Shown in pieces: positions 34,294 through 42,263 of a stretch of 64,000 nt of DNA. The notes under the pieces are model-generated. The model had not been told where the DNA came from and did not search any database. It was given only the letters and a program-made list of their open reading frames with translations. Within the stretch, counting starts at the first letter, position 1; every line of letters begins with the position of its first letter. Made by a program: the position numbers and the translations under genes. The stretch spans positions 620,001 to 684,000 of the forward strand of contig UBYA01000011.1 in assembly GCA_900469615.1 (NCBI GenBank). Reading direction: 5' to 3'. The DNA is from Hyphomicrobiales bacterium. GTDB taxonomy: Bacteria > Pseudomonadota > Alphaproteobacteria > Rhizobiales > Rhizobiaceae.

Positions 34294-35079
34294 TCAGGAG
34301 GGCGTGTTCAGCAGCTTCAGTGCATGCTCGTGGATATGCTTGTCTCCGGTCGCCAGCACGCCGCCTTTCCAGGACAGATGCAGCCGCTCGCCGGACCAGT
34401 CCGTCACCTGACCGCCGGCCCCTTCGATGATGGCTGCCGGCGCAAACAGGTCGTATGCGTCAAAGCTGCCATCCACGGCGATATCCGTTCGACCGCGCGC
34501 AAGGCAGCCATAGGAATAGCAACTGCCTCCATATTGCGTAAATGCGACACGGCTATCCAGCCGCGCCACGGCCACGCTTTCCTCCTTGCTCAAAAACCGC
34601 GGATTGGAGCTTGTAAGATAGGCATTGTCGATCGTTGCGCATGGACGGCAACGGATAGGTTGCCCGTCGTGCCGGGCCCACTGGCCGGACACGCCCGTAA
34701 GACGTTCGCCGGTTGCGGGAAAATCGACGAGACCCAGCCACGGCCGCCCGGCGCGCGCGACCCCGATCAAGATACCATAAACCGGTATCCCCGCGATGAA
34801 GGCCGCAGTGCCGTCGATGGGGTCGAGAACCCAAACGAATTCATTATCGAGCCCGTCTGATCCAAATTCCTCCCCCAGGATGCCATGTGTCGGATAGGCC
34901 GCTGAAATTCGCTCGCGCAGTCGCGTCTCCACCGCACGATCGGTTGCCGTGACGAAACTTTGGTCCGATTTCGTATCGACCTTGGGGGCGAAACGCCGGC
35001 TTTCATCAATAATCGATCGCCCTTCGTCGGCGATTTCGGCAGCGAAAGACAGGAGTTCTGATGCAATCGTATCGGTCAT
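34294..35079 (-). CDS. Inositol-monophosphatase-family phosphatase, histidinol-phosphatase-like
   Basis: A 261-residue Mg-dependent phosphatase. GEEFG supplies a metal-binding Glu, WVLDPIDGTAAFIAG the DPIDGT core motif, and a late FDAYDLFAPAAIIEGAGG segment the third metal-binding Asp. The sequence style matches HisN-type histidinol-phosphatases and related small-metabolite phosphatases rather than true inositol phosphatases. The ATG at 35079 was chosen; a TTG at 35091 overlaps the ATPase stop. It lies between the importer genes and the phospho-lyase gene in one operon, so a phosphorylated amino compound is a likely substrate. A second family member begins the operon at the right edge of the window. 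Confidence 0.87.
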   Translation of the reverse strand: MTDTIASELLSFAAEIADEGRSIIDESRRFAPKVDTKSDQSFVTATDRAVETRLRERISAAYPTHGILGEEFGSDGLDNEFVWVLDPIDGTAAFIAGIPVYGILIGVARAGRPWLGLVDFPATGERLTGVSGQWARHDGQPIRCRPCATIDNAYLTSSNPRFLSKEESVAVARLDSRVAFTQYGGSCYSYGCLARGRTDIAVDGSFDAYDLFAPAAIIEGAGGQVTDWSGERLHLSWKGGVLATGDKHIHEHALKLLNTPS

Positions 35080-35087
35080 GATTCCGC

Positions 35088-35828
35088 TCAATGTTTAAGT
35101 ATCTGGCCAAGGAAAAGTTGCGCGCGTGCGCTTTTGGGATTGGTGAAGAAGTCCTCGGGTGAGGAGGTTTCGACGATCTCGCCTTTGTCCATAAAGACGA
35201 TCTTGTCTGCCATGGAGCGGGCGAAACCCATTTCGTGGGTGACGCAGACCATGGTCATGCCGCCCTTGGCCAAATCGGTCATGACTTCCAGAACCTCTGA
35301 AATCATCTCCGGATCGAGGGCCGAGGTCGGTTCGTCAAACAGCATGACTTCCGGGTTCATGCACAATGCGCGAGCGATCGCCACGCGTTGTTGCTGGCCG
35401 CCCGACAGCTGAATGGGGTATTTGTTCGCCTGGTCCGCGATGCGAACGCGCTCCAGATATTTCATCGCTGTTTCATGGGCGCTCCGCTTGTCCTTCTTGC
35501 GCACGAGGCGCTGCGCCAGCATGAGATTCTTGATGATCGTCAAATGCGGAAACAGATTGAAGCTCTGAAATACCATGCCGACTTCCCGGCGTGCGGCAAT
35601 TGCGTCGCGTTCGGACTCAATCACGGTGCCCTTGACGATGATACGTCCGCTATCGTGTTTTTCCAGGCCGTTGATGCAGCGGATCATGGTGGATTTGCCC
35701 GATCCGGATGGGCCGCATACGACGAGTTTTTCACCTTGGCCGACGGTCAGGTTGATATTCCTGAGAGCCTGAAACGCGCCGTATTTCTTGCCGACGTTTT
35801 CCAAAACGATTTTCTGGCTCATCTTCAT
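35088..35828 (-). CDS. Polar amino-acid ABC transporter ATPase
   Basis: A 246-residue ATPase of the GlnQ/HisP family. Walker A is [10 protein letters not shown], the signature [15 protein letters not shown], and Walker [15 protein letters not shown], followed by the switch His in VTHEMGFA. It overlaps the upstream permease gene by 4 bp (35825-35828). With two permeases and a binding protein it completes a basic-amino-acid-type importer, the only complete amino-acid importer in the window, so it might also energise the ATPase-less AapJQM-like set, although mixing between families is not common. Confidence 0.93.
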   Translation of the reverse strand: MKMSQKIVLENVGKKYGAFQALRNINLTVGQGEKLVVCGPSGSGKSTMIRCINGLEKHDSGRIIVKGTVIESERDAIAARREVGMVFQSFNLFPHLTIIKNLMLAQRLVRKKDKRSAHETAMKYLERVRIADQANKYPIQLSGGQQQRVAIARALCMNPEVMLFDEPTSALDPEMISEVLEVMTDLAKGGMTMVCVTHEMGFARSMADKIVFMDKGEIVETSSPEDFFTNPKSARAQLFLGQILKH

Positions 35829-36520
35829 GCTTCTCTTTTCATGTATTTGCTGGCGCGTTCTTCCATCACACCGAAGCCGAGTTGAAACATCCAGGCCATG
35901 GCCAGGTAGATTAGAGCGACGGCAATGAATATCTCGAAGGGAGCATAGGTGTCGGCGACAATGGTTCGCGCGACACCGGTGATGTCCAGCAAGGTGACGG
36001 TGCTTGCCAAAGCGGTCGCTTTCATCATGGAGATGATCTCGTTGCCGTATGCCGGCATCGCGATCCGCGTCGCAATGGGTGCGATGACATGGATGAAACG
36101 CTGCGGCGCGCTAAGTCCCAGCGCCTTGGCGGCCTCGTTGACACCCTTGTCCACCCCCATGACGCCGCCCCGCAGGATCTCGGATACATAGGCGGACGTG
36201 TTGAGAGCCAGAGCGATCACGCAGCAGAAAAACGGCTGGCGAAGCATCGGCCAAACCATGCTGTGCCTGACGGCGTCGAATTGCGGCAATCCATAGTAGA
36301 TGATGAAGATCTGGATAAGGATGGGCGTGCCGCGGAAAAAGTAAATATAGGCCTTTGCAGGCCATGCGAGCCACCATCGTCCGCTTAATCGCATCAGGAG
36401 GACTACTCCGGCAATGACAAGGCCGAGTGCTGCTGACAGCACGAGCAGTTTCAAGGTGAGGGTCAGCCCCGAAAAAATCTGGGGCAGGCTTGATAGGACC
36501 AGACTGAAATCGAAGCTCAT
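35825..36520 (-). CDS. Polar amino-acid ABC permease (HisM/OccM-like)
   Basis: A 231-residue membrane protein with about five helices and the family motif [19 protein letters not shown] early. The EAA loop [20 protein letters not shown] lies in the cytoplasmic loop. The ATG at 36520 overlaps the stop of the preceding permease gene by ATGA; the frame is open upstream but that part is antisense to, or out of frame with, the first permease. It forms the channel together with the protein encoded at 36517-37215. Opine and lysine/arginine/ornithine/histidine importers have this arrangement. Confidence 0.9.
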   Translation of the reverse strand: MSFDFSLVLSSLPQIFSGLTLTLKLLVLSAALGLVIAGVVLLMRLSGRWWLAWPAKAYIYFFRGTPILIQIFIIYYGLPQFDAVRHSMVWPMLRQPFFCCVIALALNTSAYVSEILRGGVMGVDKGVNEAAKALGLSAPQRFIHVIAPIATRIAMPAYGNEIISMMKATALASTVTLLDITGVARTIVADTYAPFEIFIAVALIYLAMAWMFQLGFGVMEERASKYMKREA

Positions 36521-37215
36521 CGTGCACCTGCCATATGGCGATTCGCGTAATATTCCAGTGCGTTCATCAAACATGTGAGCGCACTGGTGATCAGCAGGTA
36601 GATCAGCGCCACGACCATATACATCAGAAAGGGTTTCTGGGTGACGGTGGTGGCCATTTGACCGACGAAGACGATTTCCTCCAGACCGATCACCGATATC
36701 AGCGCTGTGTCCTTCATGATCGAGAGCATGTGGTTGCCGAAATTCGGCAGCGCCAATCGCCACATTTGCGGCAACCGGACGAAAATGAGGGTCTGCGACC
36801 TTGTAAGCCCCAGTGCCGTTGCCGCTTCCAGCTGACCTTGCGGCACAGAAAGAAATGCGCCGCGGAAAGTTTCGGTCATGTAGGAGCCGACAACGAGACC
36901 GATCGAACAGGCGCCCGCCCAGAAGGGCGGGACATCCACGAATTTGACATCCGGATCAAAAGCATGCGCGATGCGCGTGAGGACGACCGCACTGCCAAAA
37001 TAAACCAGCAGGACAACGATCAGTTCGGGAGTTCCCCGGAATACGACCGTGTATAGCTTACCGAGAAAGCGAAGGAAGCGTTTGTCCGACAATTTGGCAG
37101 TGGAGCCGATCAAGCCAAAAAACGTGGCGAGCACGAGCGAGGCGAGAAATACTTCGAGCACCGTCAAGCTGCCGAAGAAAAACGCACCCCACCAGCCATC
37201 GAGTATATCCATCAC
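36517..37215 (-). CDS. Polar amino-acid ABC permease (HisQ/OccQ-like)
   Basis: A 232-residue membrane protein with five or six helices. FRGTPELIVVLLVYFGSAV is the early family motif and LEAATALGLTRSQTLIFVRL the EAA-type ATPase contact. It is first of the two permease genes, 54 bp after the binding-protein stop, with a 4-bp overlap to the second. Its closest-looking relatives are HisQ/OccQ/NocQ-type subunits, which serve basic amino acids and opines. Confidence 0.9.
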   Translation of the reverse strand: MMDILDGWWGAFFFGSLTVLEVFLASLVLATFFGLIGSTAKLSDKRFLRFLGKLYTVVFRGTPELIVVLLVYFGSAVVLTRIAHAFDPDVKFVDVPPFWAGACSIGLVVGSYMTETFRGAFLSVPQGQLEAATALGLTRSQTLIFVRLPQMWRLALPNFGNHMLSIMKDTALISVIGLEEIVFVGQMATTVTQKPFLMYMVVALIYLLITSALTCLMNALEYYANRHMAGAR

Positions 37216-37269
37216 GATGCCTCCGATGTTATGGACCAGGAGTGAAACTGCATCCGGCTGATCGAGAAA

Positions 37270-38088
37270 TCACTGCCCGGTGCTGGCGTTGTTCCATTTG
37301 TCCGGGCTGATGGAGAACGGGAAATACTTCCGGCCATAGGCGTCGAGCGAGCCGTTGTCGATCAGCGTCTTGAGTGCGGCATCAACCTTATGGACCAGCT
37401 CGTCCTGGCCTTTGCGAATTCCGATGCCGACGCCGGTGCCGAAATATGCCTTTTCGTCGATCGGCGGCGAGACGAAATCGAACGTCTTGCCTTCGTCTTT
37501 GCTCAGGAATTCCAGATAGGCCTTCATGGGATTGGTGATCGCGACGTCGACACGCCCGCTGCGCAAATCGAGCAGCATGGCCTGCCCGCTGTCATAAAGC
37601 TGGATCTGTGCTCCAGGCAATTTGGCTTCAATCCATTTGGAATAGGTGGTGGAACGTTCGACACCGATGGTCAGGCCATCGAAGTTCTCGGGGATCGGCT
37701 TCCCGTCCGAATCAAACAGCTTCAATTGCTTGTCCTTCGCGCCGACAAAGCGTCCGATCGAAACGCGATAGGGAATGGAGAAGTCCATTTTCTTCAGTCG
37801 CTCGTCGGTGATCGACATCGACGCCACGATCATGTCGAACTTATTGGCGAGCAAGGATGGAATCAAACCGTCAAATTGCTGGCAGACATATTCGAGTTTG
37901 ACACCGAGAATTCCGGCCACGCCCTCTGCGACATCGACATCGTAGCCCGCCATCTTGCCGTCGGCGGTACGATAGTTGAACGGCGCATAGGTGCATTCCA
38001 TGCCCACGCGCAGTGTTTCAGCCTGTGCGTTGGAAACCACAAACGTGCCGATGGCCGTCAGAGCTGCGGCGAAAATAAACTTTTTCAT
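37270..38088 (-). CDS. Polar amino-acid ABC binding protein (HisJ/ArgT-like)
   Basis: A 272-residue binding protein. A Sec signal peptide ends at AQA (about residue 23). The mature TLRVGMECTYAPFNYRTADG, the MIVASMSITDERLKKMDFS strand and the YDSGQAMLLDLRSGRVD segment are typical of lysine/arginine/ornithine/histidine and opine-binding proteins. It heads a seven-gene leftward operon: binding protein, two permeases, ATPase, phosphatase, phospho-lyase fusion, aldehyde dehydrogenase. A basic amino acid such as hydroxylysine, or an opine-like compound, would fit both the protein family and the downstream enzymes; substrate not demonstrated. Confidence 0.9.
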   Translation of the reverse strand: MKKFIFAAALTAIGTFVVSNAQAETLRVGMECTYAPFNYRTADGKMAGYDVDVAEGVAGILGVKLEYVCQQFDGLIPSLLANKFDMIVASMSITDERLKKMDFSIPYRVSIGRFVGAKDKQLKLFDSDGKPIPENFDGLTIGVERSTTYSKWIEAKLPGAQIQLYDSGQAMLLDLRSGRVDVAITNPMKAYLEFLSKDEGKTFDFVSPPIDEKAYFGTGVGIGIRKGQDELVHKVDAALKTLIDNGSLDAYGRKYFPFSISPDKWNNASTGQ

Positions 38089-38117
38089 TCAGTGTCTCCC
38101 ATTTCGAACCGTGTGCG

Positions 38118-38132
38118 GAGAGTCCCACTCTC
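38118..38132. promoter_or_regulatory. Palindrome upstream of the importer operon
   Basis: GAGAGT (38118-38123) and ACTCTC (38127-38132) form a perfect 6-bp inverted repeat with a 3-base spacer, 30 bp upstream of the binding-protein start and 119 bp upstream of the divergent aminotransferase. A candidate operator shared by both directions; which regulator binds it is unknown. Confidence 0.3.
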
Positions 38133-38250
38133 TCATTGGTAAGCCACTATCCAGGAGACTCTGCTCGATTGTTATCCCCCCCAAGGAGGATGGCGATGTC
38201 CGGAGCTGCAACTTATTTTCGCTGCATGAACTGCTGACAGGAGGCGCCAT

Positions 38251-39360
38251 ATGAAGTTCAAACGCATGCCAATCGAGATAGAGGCGCCTGAGCAGCTCGG
38301 CTACGACACGATTTTGCGCAATCTATCGGAAAGCTCCGTCACCGACCGGCGCCTGGGGGAGCTGAAGGTCGACCTGAGCGGCGTTCTGCTTTGTTACGGA
38401 GATCATCGTGGCAGCATCGACCTTCGCGAGAAAATTGCCGAATCGGGTTCGGGCCTGCATGCAGACGACGTGCTGATCACGGCCGGGGCGTCGAATGCAC
38501 TTTTCATTGTTGCCGCCTCCCTGCTCGACAAGGAAAGCCATTTGGTCGTGCTGCGGCCGAACTACGCCACGAACATTGAAACCCCGCGTGCCATCGGCTG
38601 CGACATCACCTATATCGACCTTGCGTTCGAGACGGGTTTCGCGCTGGATCTCGAGCGGCTTGAAGCCGCCATACGCCCGAATACGCGTTACGTCTCCTTG
38701 ACGTATCCGCACAATCCCAGCGGCAAAATGCTCAGCGAGACCGAGTTGCGCGCAATCGTCGAAATCGTCGAACGAAAGAACTGCCTGCTTTTATTCGACG
38801 AGACCTACCGCGAAATGGCTTTCGGTCCGATGCTGCCGGTCGCTGCTGCTCTCAGCCCGAGGGTGATCAGTGTTTCATCGCTTTCCAAGACCTATGGAAT
38901 ACCCGGCATTCGCATTGGCTGGCTCATCTGCCGCGATCGCGAATTGATGCAGCTGTTTCTCGCTGCCAAGGAACAGATCGGCATTTCGGGTAGCATGATC
39001 GACGAATATGTCGGTTACACCGCCCTGTGCGAGCGTGGGAAGTGGCTCGATCAGACCGCAGCCATTCTTGCGGACAAGCGCGCCTTGGTCGAGGAATGGA
39101 TTGAGCAGGATGAGTTCGTCGAATGGGTCAAGCCTGATGGCGGATGCGTGTGCTTGCCGAGGATCCGCCCCGATCTGAGAATATCGCTGCCGTCATTCTA
39201 CGATCGTCTATACAAGAATTATCAGACTTACGTGGGGCCGGGACATTGGTTCGAGTTGCCCGACCATTATTTTCGTCTCGGATTTGGTTGGCCGACCCAG
39301 ACAGAGCTTGCGGAAGGTCTGTCGGCTATTTCGGCGGCTATCCGCGAAGAAATCAAATGA
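38251..39360 (+). CDS. PLP-dependent aminotransferase, class I/II
   Basis: A 369-residue fold-type I aminotransferase. YPHNPSGKML (152-161) replaces the usual NPNNPTG, FDETYRE (182-188) holds the cofactor-ring Asp/Tyr, and SSLSKTYGIPGIRIGW has the Schiff-base Lys at 213. AGGAGG lies 6 bp before the ATG at 38251. It is a distant paralog of the aminotransferase at 18893-20026, with the same GxxGSxxLR segment after the N-terminus. It diverges from the importer/phospho-lyase operon and so may transaminate the imported amino acid or a product such as 2-aminoadipate. Substrate unknown. Confidence 0.88.
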   Translation: MKFKRMPIEIEAPEQLGYDTILRNLSESSVTDRRLGELKVDLSGVLLCYGDHRGSIDLREKIAESGSGLHADDVLITAGASNALFIVAASLLDKESHLVVLRPNYATNIETPRAIGCDITYIDLAFETGFALDLERLEAAIRPNTRYVSLTYPHNPSGKMLSETELRAIVEIVERKNCLLLFDETYREMAFGPMLPVAAALSPRVISVSSLSKTYGIPGIRIGWLICRDRELMQLFLAAKEQIGISGSMIDEYVGYTALCERGKWLDQTAAILADKRALVEEWIEQDEFVEWVKPDGGCVCLPRIRPDLRISLPSFYDRLYKNYQTYVGPGHWFELPDHYFRLGFGWPTQTELAEGLSAISAAIREEIK

Positions 39361-39371
39361 TGATTGCTCGC

Positions 39372-40262
39372 TCAGGACTGGCTCACCTGCAGGGCGCCAT
39401 CCAGAGAATTCAAAAAGACGGAGAACAGTTCCTGCTGTGTCGACAGCCCCAGCTTGGCGTAGAGGTGCTTGCGATGTGTCTTAACCGTCGTGATTGAAAT
39501 ATCCAGGTGACTGCTTATCGACTCGCTTGAGTGGCCTTTCAGTATCATGTGCGCGACCTCGCATTCACGCGCACTCAATATGCCGGCACCAAAATTGCGC
39601 AGGAGCGCCTCCAGCGATGAGGCTTTGCCTGACTGCGGCTTGTCCTGTAACTTGATATGGCGCCATATGCCGCGATAAATCGCTCCGATCATAGGTTCTA
39701 TACCGCTGAGAAGCTGAAGATCTGCCTCGCTGAAACCTCCCACTCTAACCGGCCGGTGCAGGCTGATCTCGGCCATTCGTTTCGCTGGAAGTTCGACGGC
39801 GATAACGATTTCCTCCATGCCGGCAGGCCAACCATATGTTCGGTAGCCGATCTCCTCGTCTTCAAGCTGCTGGACCTTGAACTCCCTGTAATAGTCAGAA
39901 GAGAAGTAGTTGTCGGGTGCAAGCTCCCGTATGCGATGAACTCCTGTCCGAAGCCCGGCGAGATAGGCATTGTAAACCGGATTGAGAATATATGTTCCGT
40001 CCAGATACAATGAAATGGCGCGCTTTTCCGCGCGGCTGACGAAGGTATCTGCCACGTAGATCGGCGCGTTATCGGGTTGATAAACCACCGACATGGCAAA
40101 TTTGAAGGGAACAATACGGTTTATCGCCTCCAGGAGCAGATAGGGGCTTTCGGATTGTTCGCTCTTGTCGATTGCTTTCGAGGCGTATTTGCAAAAACTG
40201 GCGATACGAGCGGATGAACTCTCAGGCGTCAACGCTATACTCCTTTGCATTTGATCGTTCAC
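39372..40262 (-). CDS. LuxR-type transcriptional regulator
   Basis: A 296-residue protein with a C-terminal LuxR/GerE helix-turn-helix (about 228-290). LSARECEVAHMILKGHSSES and the recognition-helix segment SITTVKTHRKHLYAKLGLST are seen clearly. The N-terminal 200 residues may be a GAF/autoinducer-like sensor but match no named domain by eye, and the usual acyl-homoserine-lactone-binding residues cannot be assigned. It lies between the aminotransferase gene (convergent, 11 bp) and the class V gene 12 bp upstream on the same strand, so it is probably co-transcribed with the latter and local in scope. Confidence 0.88.
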   Translation of the reverse strand: MNDQMQRSIALTPESSSARIASFCKYASKAIDKSEQSESPYLLLEAINRIVPFKFAMSVVYQPDNAPIYVADTFVSRAEKRAISLYLDGTYILNPVYNAYLAGLRTGVHRIRELAPDNYFSSDYYREFKVQQLEDEEIGYRTYGWPAGMEEIVIAVELPAKRMAEISLHRPVRVGGFSEADLQLLSGIEPMIGAIYRGIWRHIKLQDKPQSGKASSLEALLRNFGAGILSARECEVAHMILKGHSSESISSHLDISITTVKTHRKHLYAKLGLSTQQELFSVFLNSLDGALQVSQS

Positions 40263-40274
40263 CCGCTCCGGTGA

Positions 40275-41531
40275 TCAGATCAGCTGGCCGATCGCAGCAA
40301 GAGTCGCATCGATTTCAGCCAGAGTATTGTAGTGAGCGATCCCGAGTCGCACAACGCCTTCATCCTCGTCCAGCTGCAGCAGGCGTGCCGGTTCCAGAGC
40401 ATAGTTATGTCCCGACCAGGCATAGATGTTCCGGCTCGCAAGACCATCTGCGATAACGTGAGTAGAAACGGTCTCATGGGTGAATGAAACCGTTGGAACA
40501 CGATGAAGCATGTGAGCGGGATTGGTAATCCCGTGAACGGTAACGCCGGGCAGTTTGAGAAGCCCATCGATCAGATGCCGCATCAAGCCGTTCTCGTATG
40601 CCTCGAAGCTGCGATATGCGCCGCGAAGCTTAGCGCGGCGCGAGCCGCTGTAGCCATTCATTTCTCCCAGCCATTCAAGATAGTCTACGGTTGCTGAAAG
40701 CCCGGCGAGAAGTTCGGTTTGAGGGGTGCCCGTCTCGAACCGCTCGGGTAGTCCGTCGCTTGAGCAGCGGCACTTGTATGGCTCCAATTCCAGCAGAATG
40801 TCTTCGCGGCCCCATACGATACCGAGATGCGGTCCGAAGAACTTATAGGATGAGCAGGCCAGAAAGTCGCATCCCAACGTCCGGACGTCCGGCAGCCGGT
40901 GGGGAACGAGCTGGACGGCGTCGACATAAACCAATGCACCGGCCTGCTTGGCCAGGGCAGCAAGTTCAGGAACGTCGTTCACCGAACCGGTCATGTTGCT
41001 TGAGTAATTGAGGGCGAGAAGCCGCGTCCGGTTGGTCAGCAACGGCTTGAGATCGTTGGCTTCAATACGCCAGGTCTCGCGGTTGAACGGAAGCCACTTG
41101 ATCGTCAGCCCGAGATCCCGGGCCAGGAGGAGCCAGGGAGAAATATTGCCTTCATGGTCCATGCGTGTGACGATAATTTCGTCGCCGGGCTTGAACATGC
41201 GTCCCAGTGATCGGGAGAGATGGAGTGTCAGCGTCGTCATATTCTGTGCGATGACGATTTCGCGTTCCGATGCGGCGCCCAGCATGTCGGCCATCGCCTT
41301 GTGCGCTGCCAGCCAAACGGCATCGGCGCGCTTCGAGCCGGCGAACAGGCCACCCAGATTGTGGCTGGATGTCGCCATGGCGTGGCCGACCGCATCGATG
41401 ACTCTCTGAGGCACGAGAGTACCTGCCGGATTATCAAGGAAGATGGGAATATCGCCCTCGCGCCGAAAGGCCGGAAATTGGTCGCGAACGAGTTCGATTG
41501 GGAAACTTGCGTCCGACATGGTCTGATCCAT
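40275..41531 (-). CDS. Class V aminotransferase family protein, cysteine-desulfurase-like
   Basis: A 418-residue fold-type I PLP enzyme of aminotransferase class V. FLDNPAGTLVPQRV at the start, VYVDAVQLVPH (201-211) for the cofactor-ring Asp, and ACSSYKFFGPHLG with Schiff-base Lys230 are typical of the cysteine-desulfurase-like group represented by Vibrio VC1184 (TIGR01976). SufS/IscS-type proteins have a reactive Cys loop; none is obvious here, so desulfurase activity is doubtful and an epimerase, lyase or transaminase role is equally possible. The ATG at 41531 follows GGAGAG; a second ATG at 41519 is possible. It is probably in an operon with the LuxR regulator gene. Confidence 0.8.
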   Translation of the reverse strand: MDQTMSDASFPIELVRDQFPAFRREGDIPIFLDNPAGTLVPQRVIDAVGHAMATSSHNLGGLFAGSKRADAVWLAAHKAMADMLGAASEREIVIAQNMTTLTLHLSRSLGRMFKPGDEIIVTRMDHEGNISPWLLLARDLGLTIKWLPFNRETWRIEANDLKPLLTNRTRLLALNYSSNMTGSVNDVPELAALAKQAGALVYVDAVQLVPHRLPDVRTLGCDFLACSSYKFFGPHLGIVWGREDILLELEPYKCRCSSDGLPERFETGTPQTELLAGLSATVDYLEWLGEMNGYSGSRRAKLRGAYRSFEAYENGLMRHLIDGLLKLPGVTVHGITNPAHMLHRVPTVSFTHETVSTHVIADGLASRNIYAWSGHNYALEPARLLQLDEDEGVVRLGIAHYNTLAEIDATLAAIGQLI

Positions 41532-42263
41532 TCTACTCTCCAGGTGCTGTTGGTTCGAAACGCCGTCGATCGCTGCGACCGGAGCTTCGAGCCCGTAATG
41601 AATTGCCTGCTTTTTCCGCGCGGAGACTTGCCTCGGCTCGGAGCATCCGCGTGCGATGATAGAGAACAGGTCCAGGTGCTGACCATCATCCCGGAGGGGG
41701 ATGGTGCGGACGGGCGCGTTGGGACAGTCTGGTTGCCGTAGCCCCAAGACAAGAGTTGATCCCCTGCGAGAACTCCTGAGGAACGGTTCTGTGGTCCTTT
41801 TATATCTGACCGGAGCAGTTGCGCTTCTGTTTTGGGTATTCGAAGCATCGAAACCAGCTCCAGTCACCTCGGCAAAACCCGCCTCAAGGTCGCGGCTCAG
41901 GTCCGACGGGTTGTCCCGAGAAATCGGGATCTCGTATTCGATAGCTTTCTATCCTTTCCTGAGCTTCGGCCGCCGCCTTCCAGGCGATTGCGAAGGTCCG
42001 GGATCAGCAACGCCATCTCGATGGACCACCTTTCGAGACGGCCGGACATCCCGGTAGTCAGGATGAACGCGCGCTTCTTGTCGCTGGCTCTCAATGCAGT
42101 CCCTTCAGTTTCCCTTCAGGCTTGCCTAAGCCAGAGTTCATGAACGATTGCTAAATCGAAGCGCGAACTTTTCGACTGGCGTGTCTATAGCGCGAATCTC
42201 GTGCCGCTGATTGGCTCGAGAACATCGAGGGACGCCGAGAGATCCTCTGCGAAAGAAACCGGT
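41532..42263. other. Gap of 732 bp without a recognisable gene
   Basis: No open frame here resembles a known protein on either strand. The minus-strand frame of the class V gene stays open upstream to 41867 but shows no protein-like character. A short GAAA-loop hairpin (TCCCGA 41914-41919 with TCGGGA 41924-41929) and the tandem half-sites at 42104-42131 are the only structures noted. Confidence 0.6.
42104..42131 (+). promoter_or_regulatory. Three tandem 11-bp half-sites upstream of the caspase-like gene
   Basis: CTTCAG (42104-42109), CTTCAG (42115-42120) and CCTAAG (42126-42131) recur with exactly 5 bases between them. Direct repeats at 11-bp spacing are the footprint of OmpR/PhoB-type response regulators, and the geometry is the same as the CTTAAG box at 265-285. 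It lies 132 bp before the ATG at 42264. Confidence 0.4.

Noticed and set aside
40275-41531. Annotation as a true cysteine desulfurase (SufS/IscS)
   Set aside because: The PLP fold fits, but no catalytic cysteine loop is apparent and no Fe-S assembly gene is near.
41701-42057. Plus-strand 118-codon frame in the gap before the caspase-like gene
   Set aside because: A short hydrophobic patch but no signal peptide architecture, ribosome site or family match.
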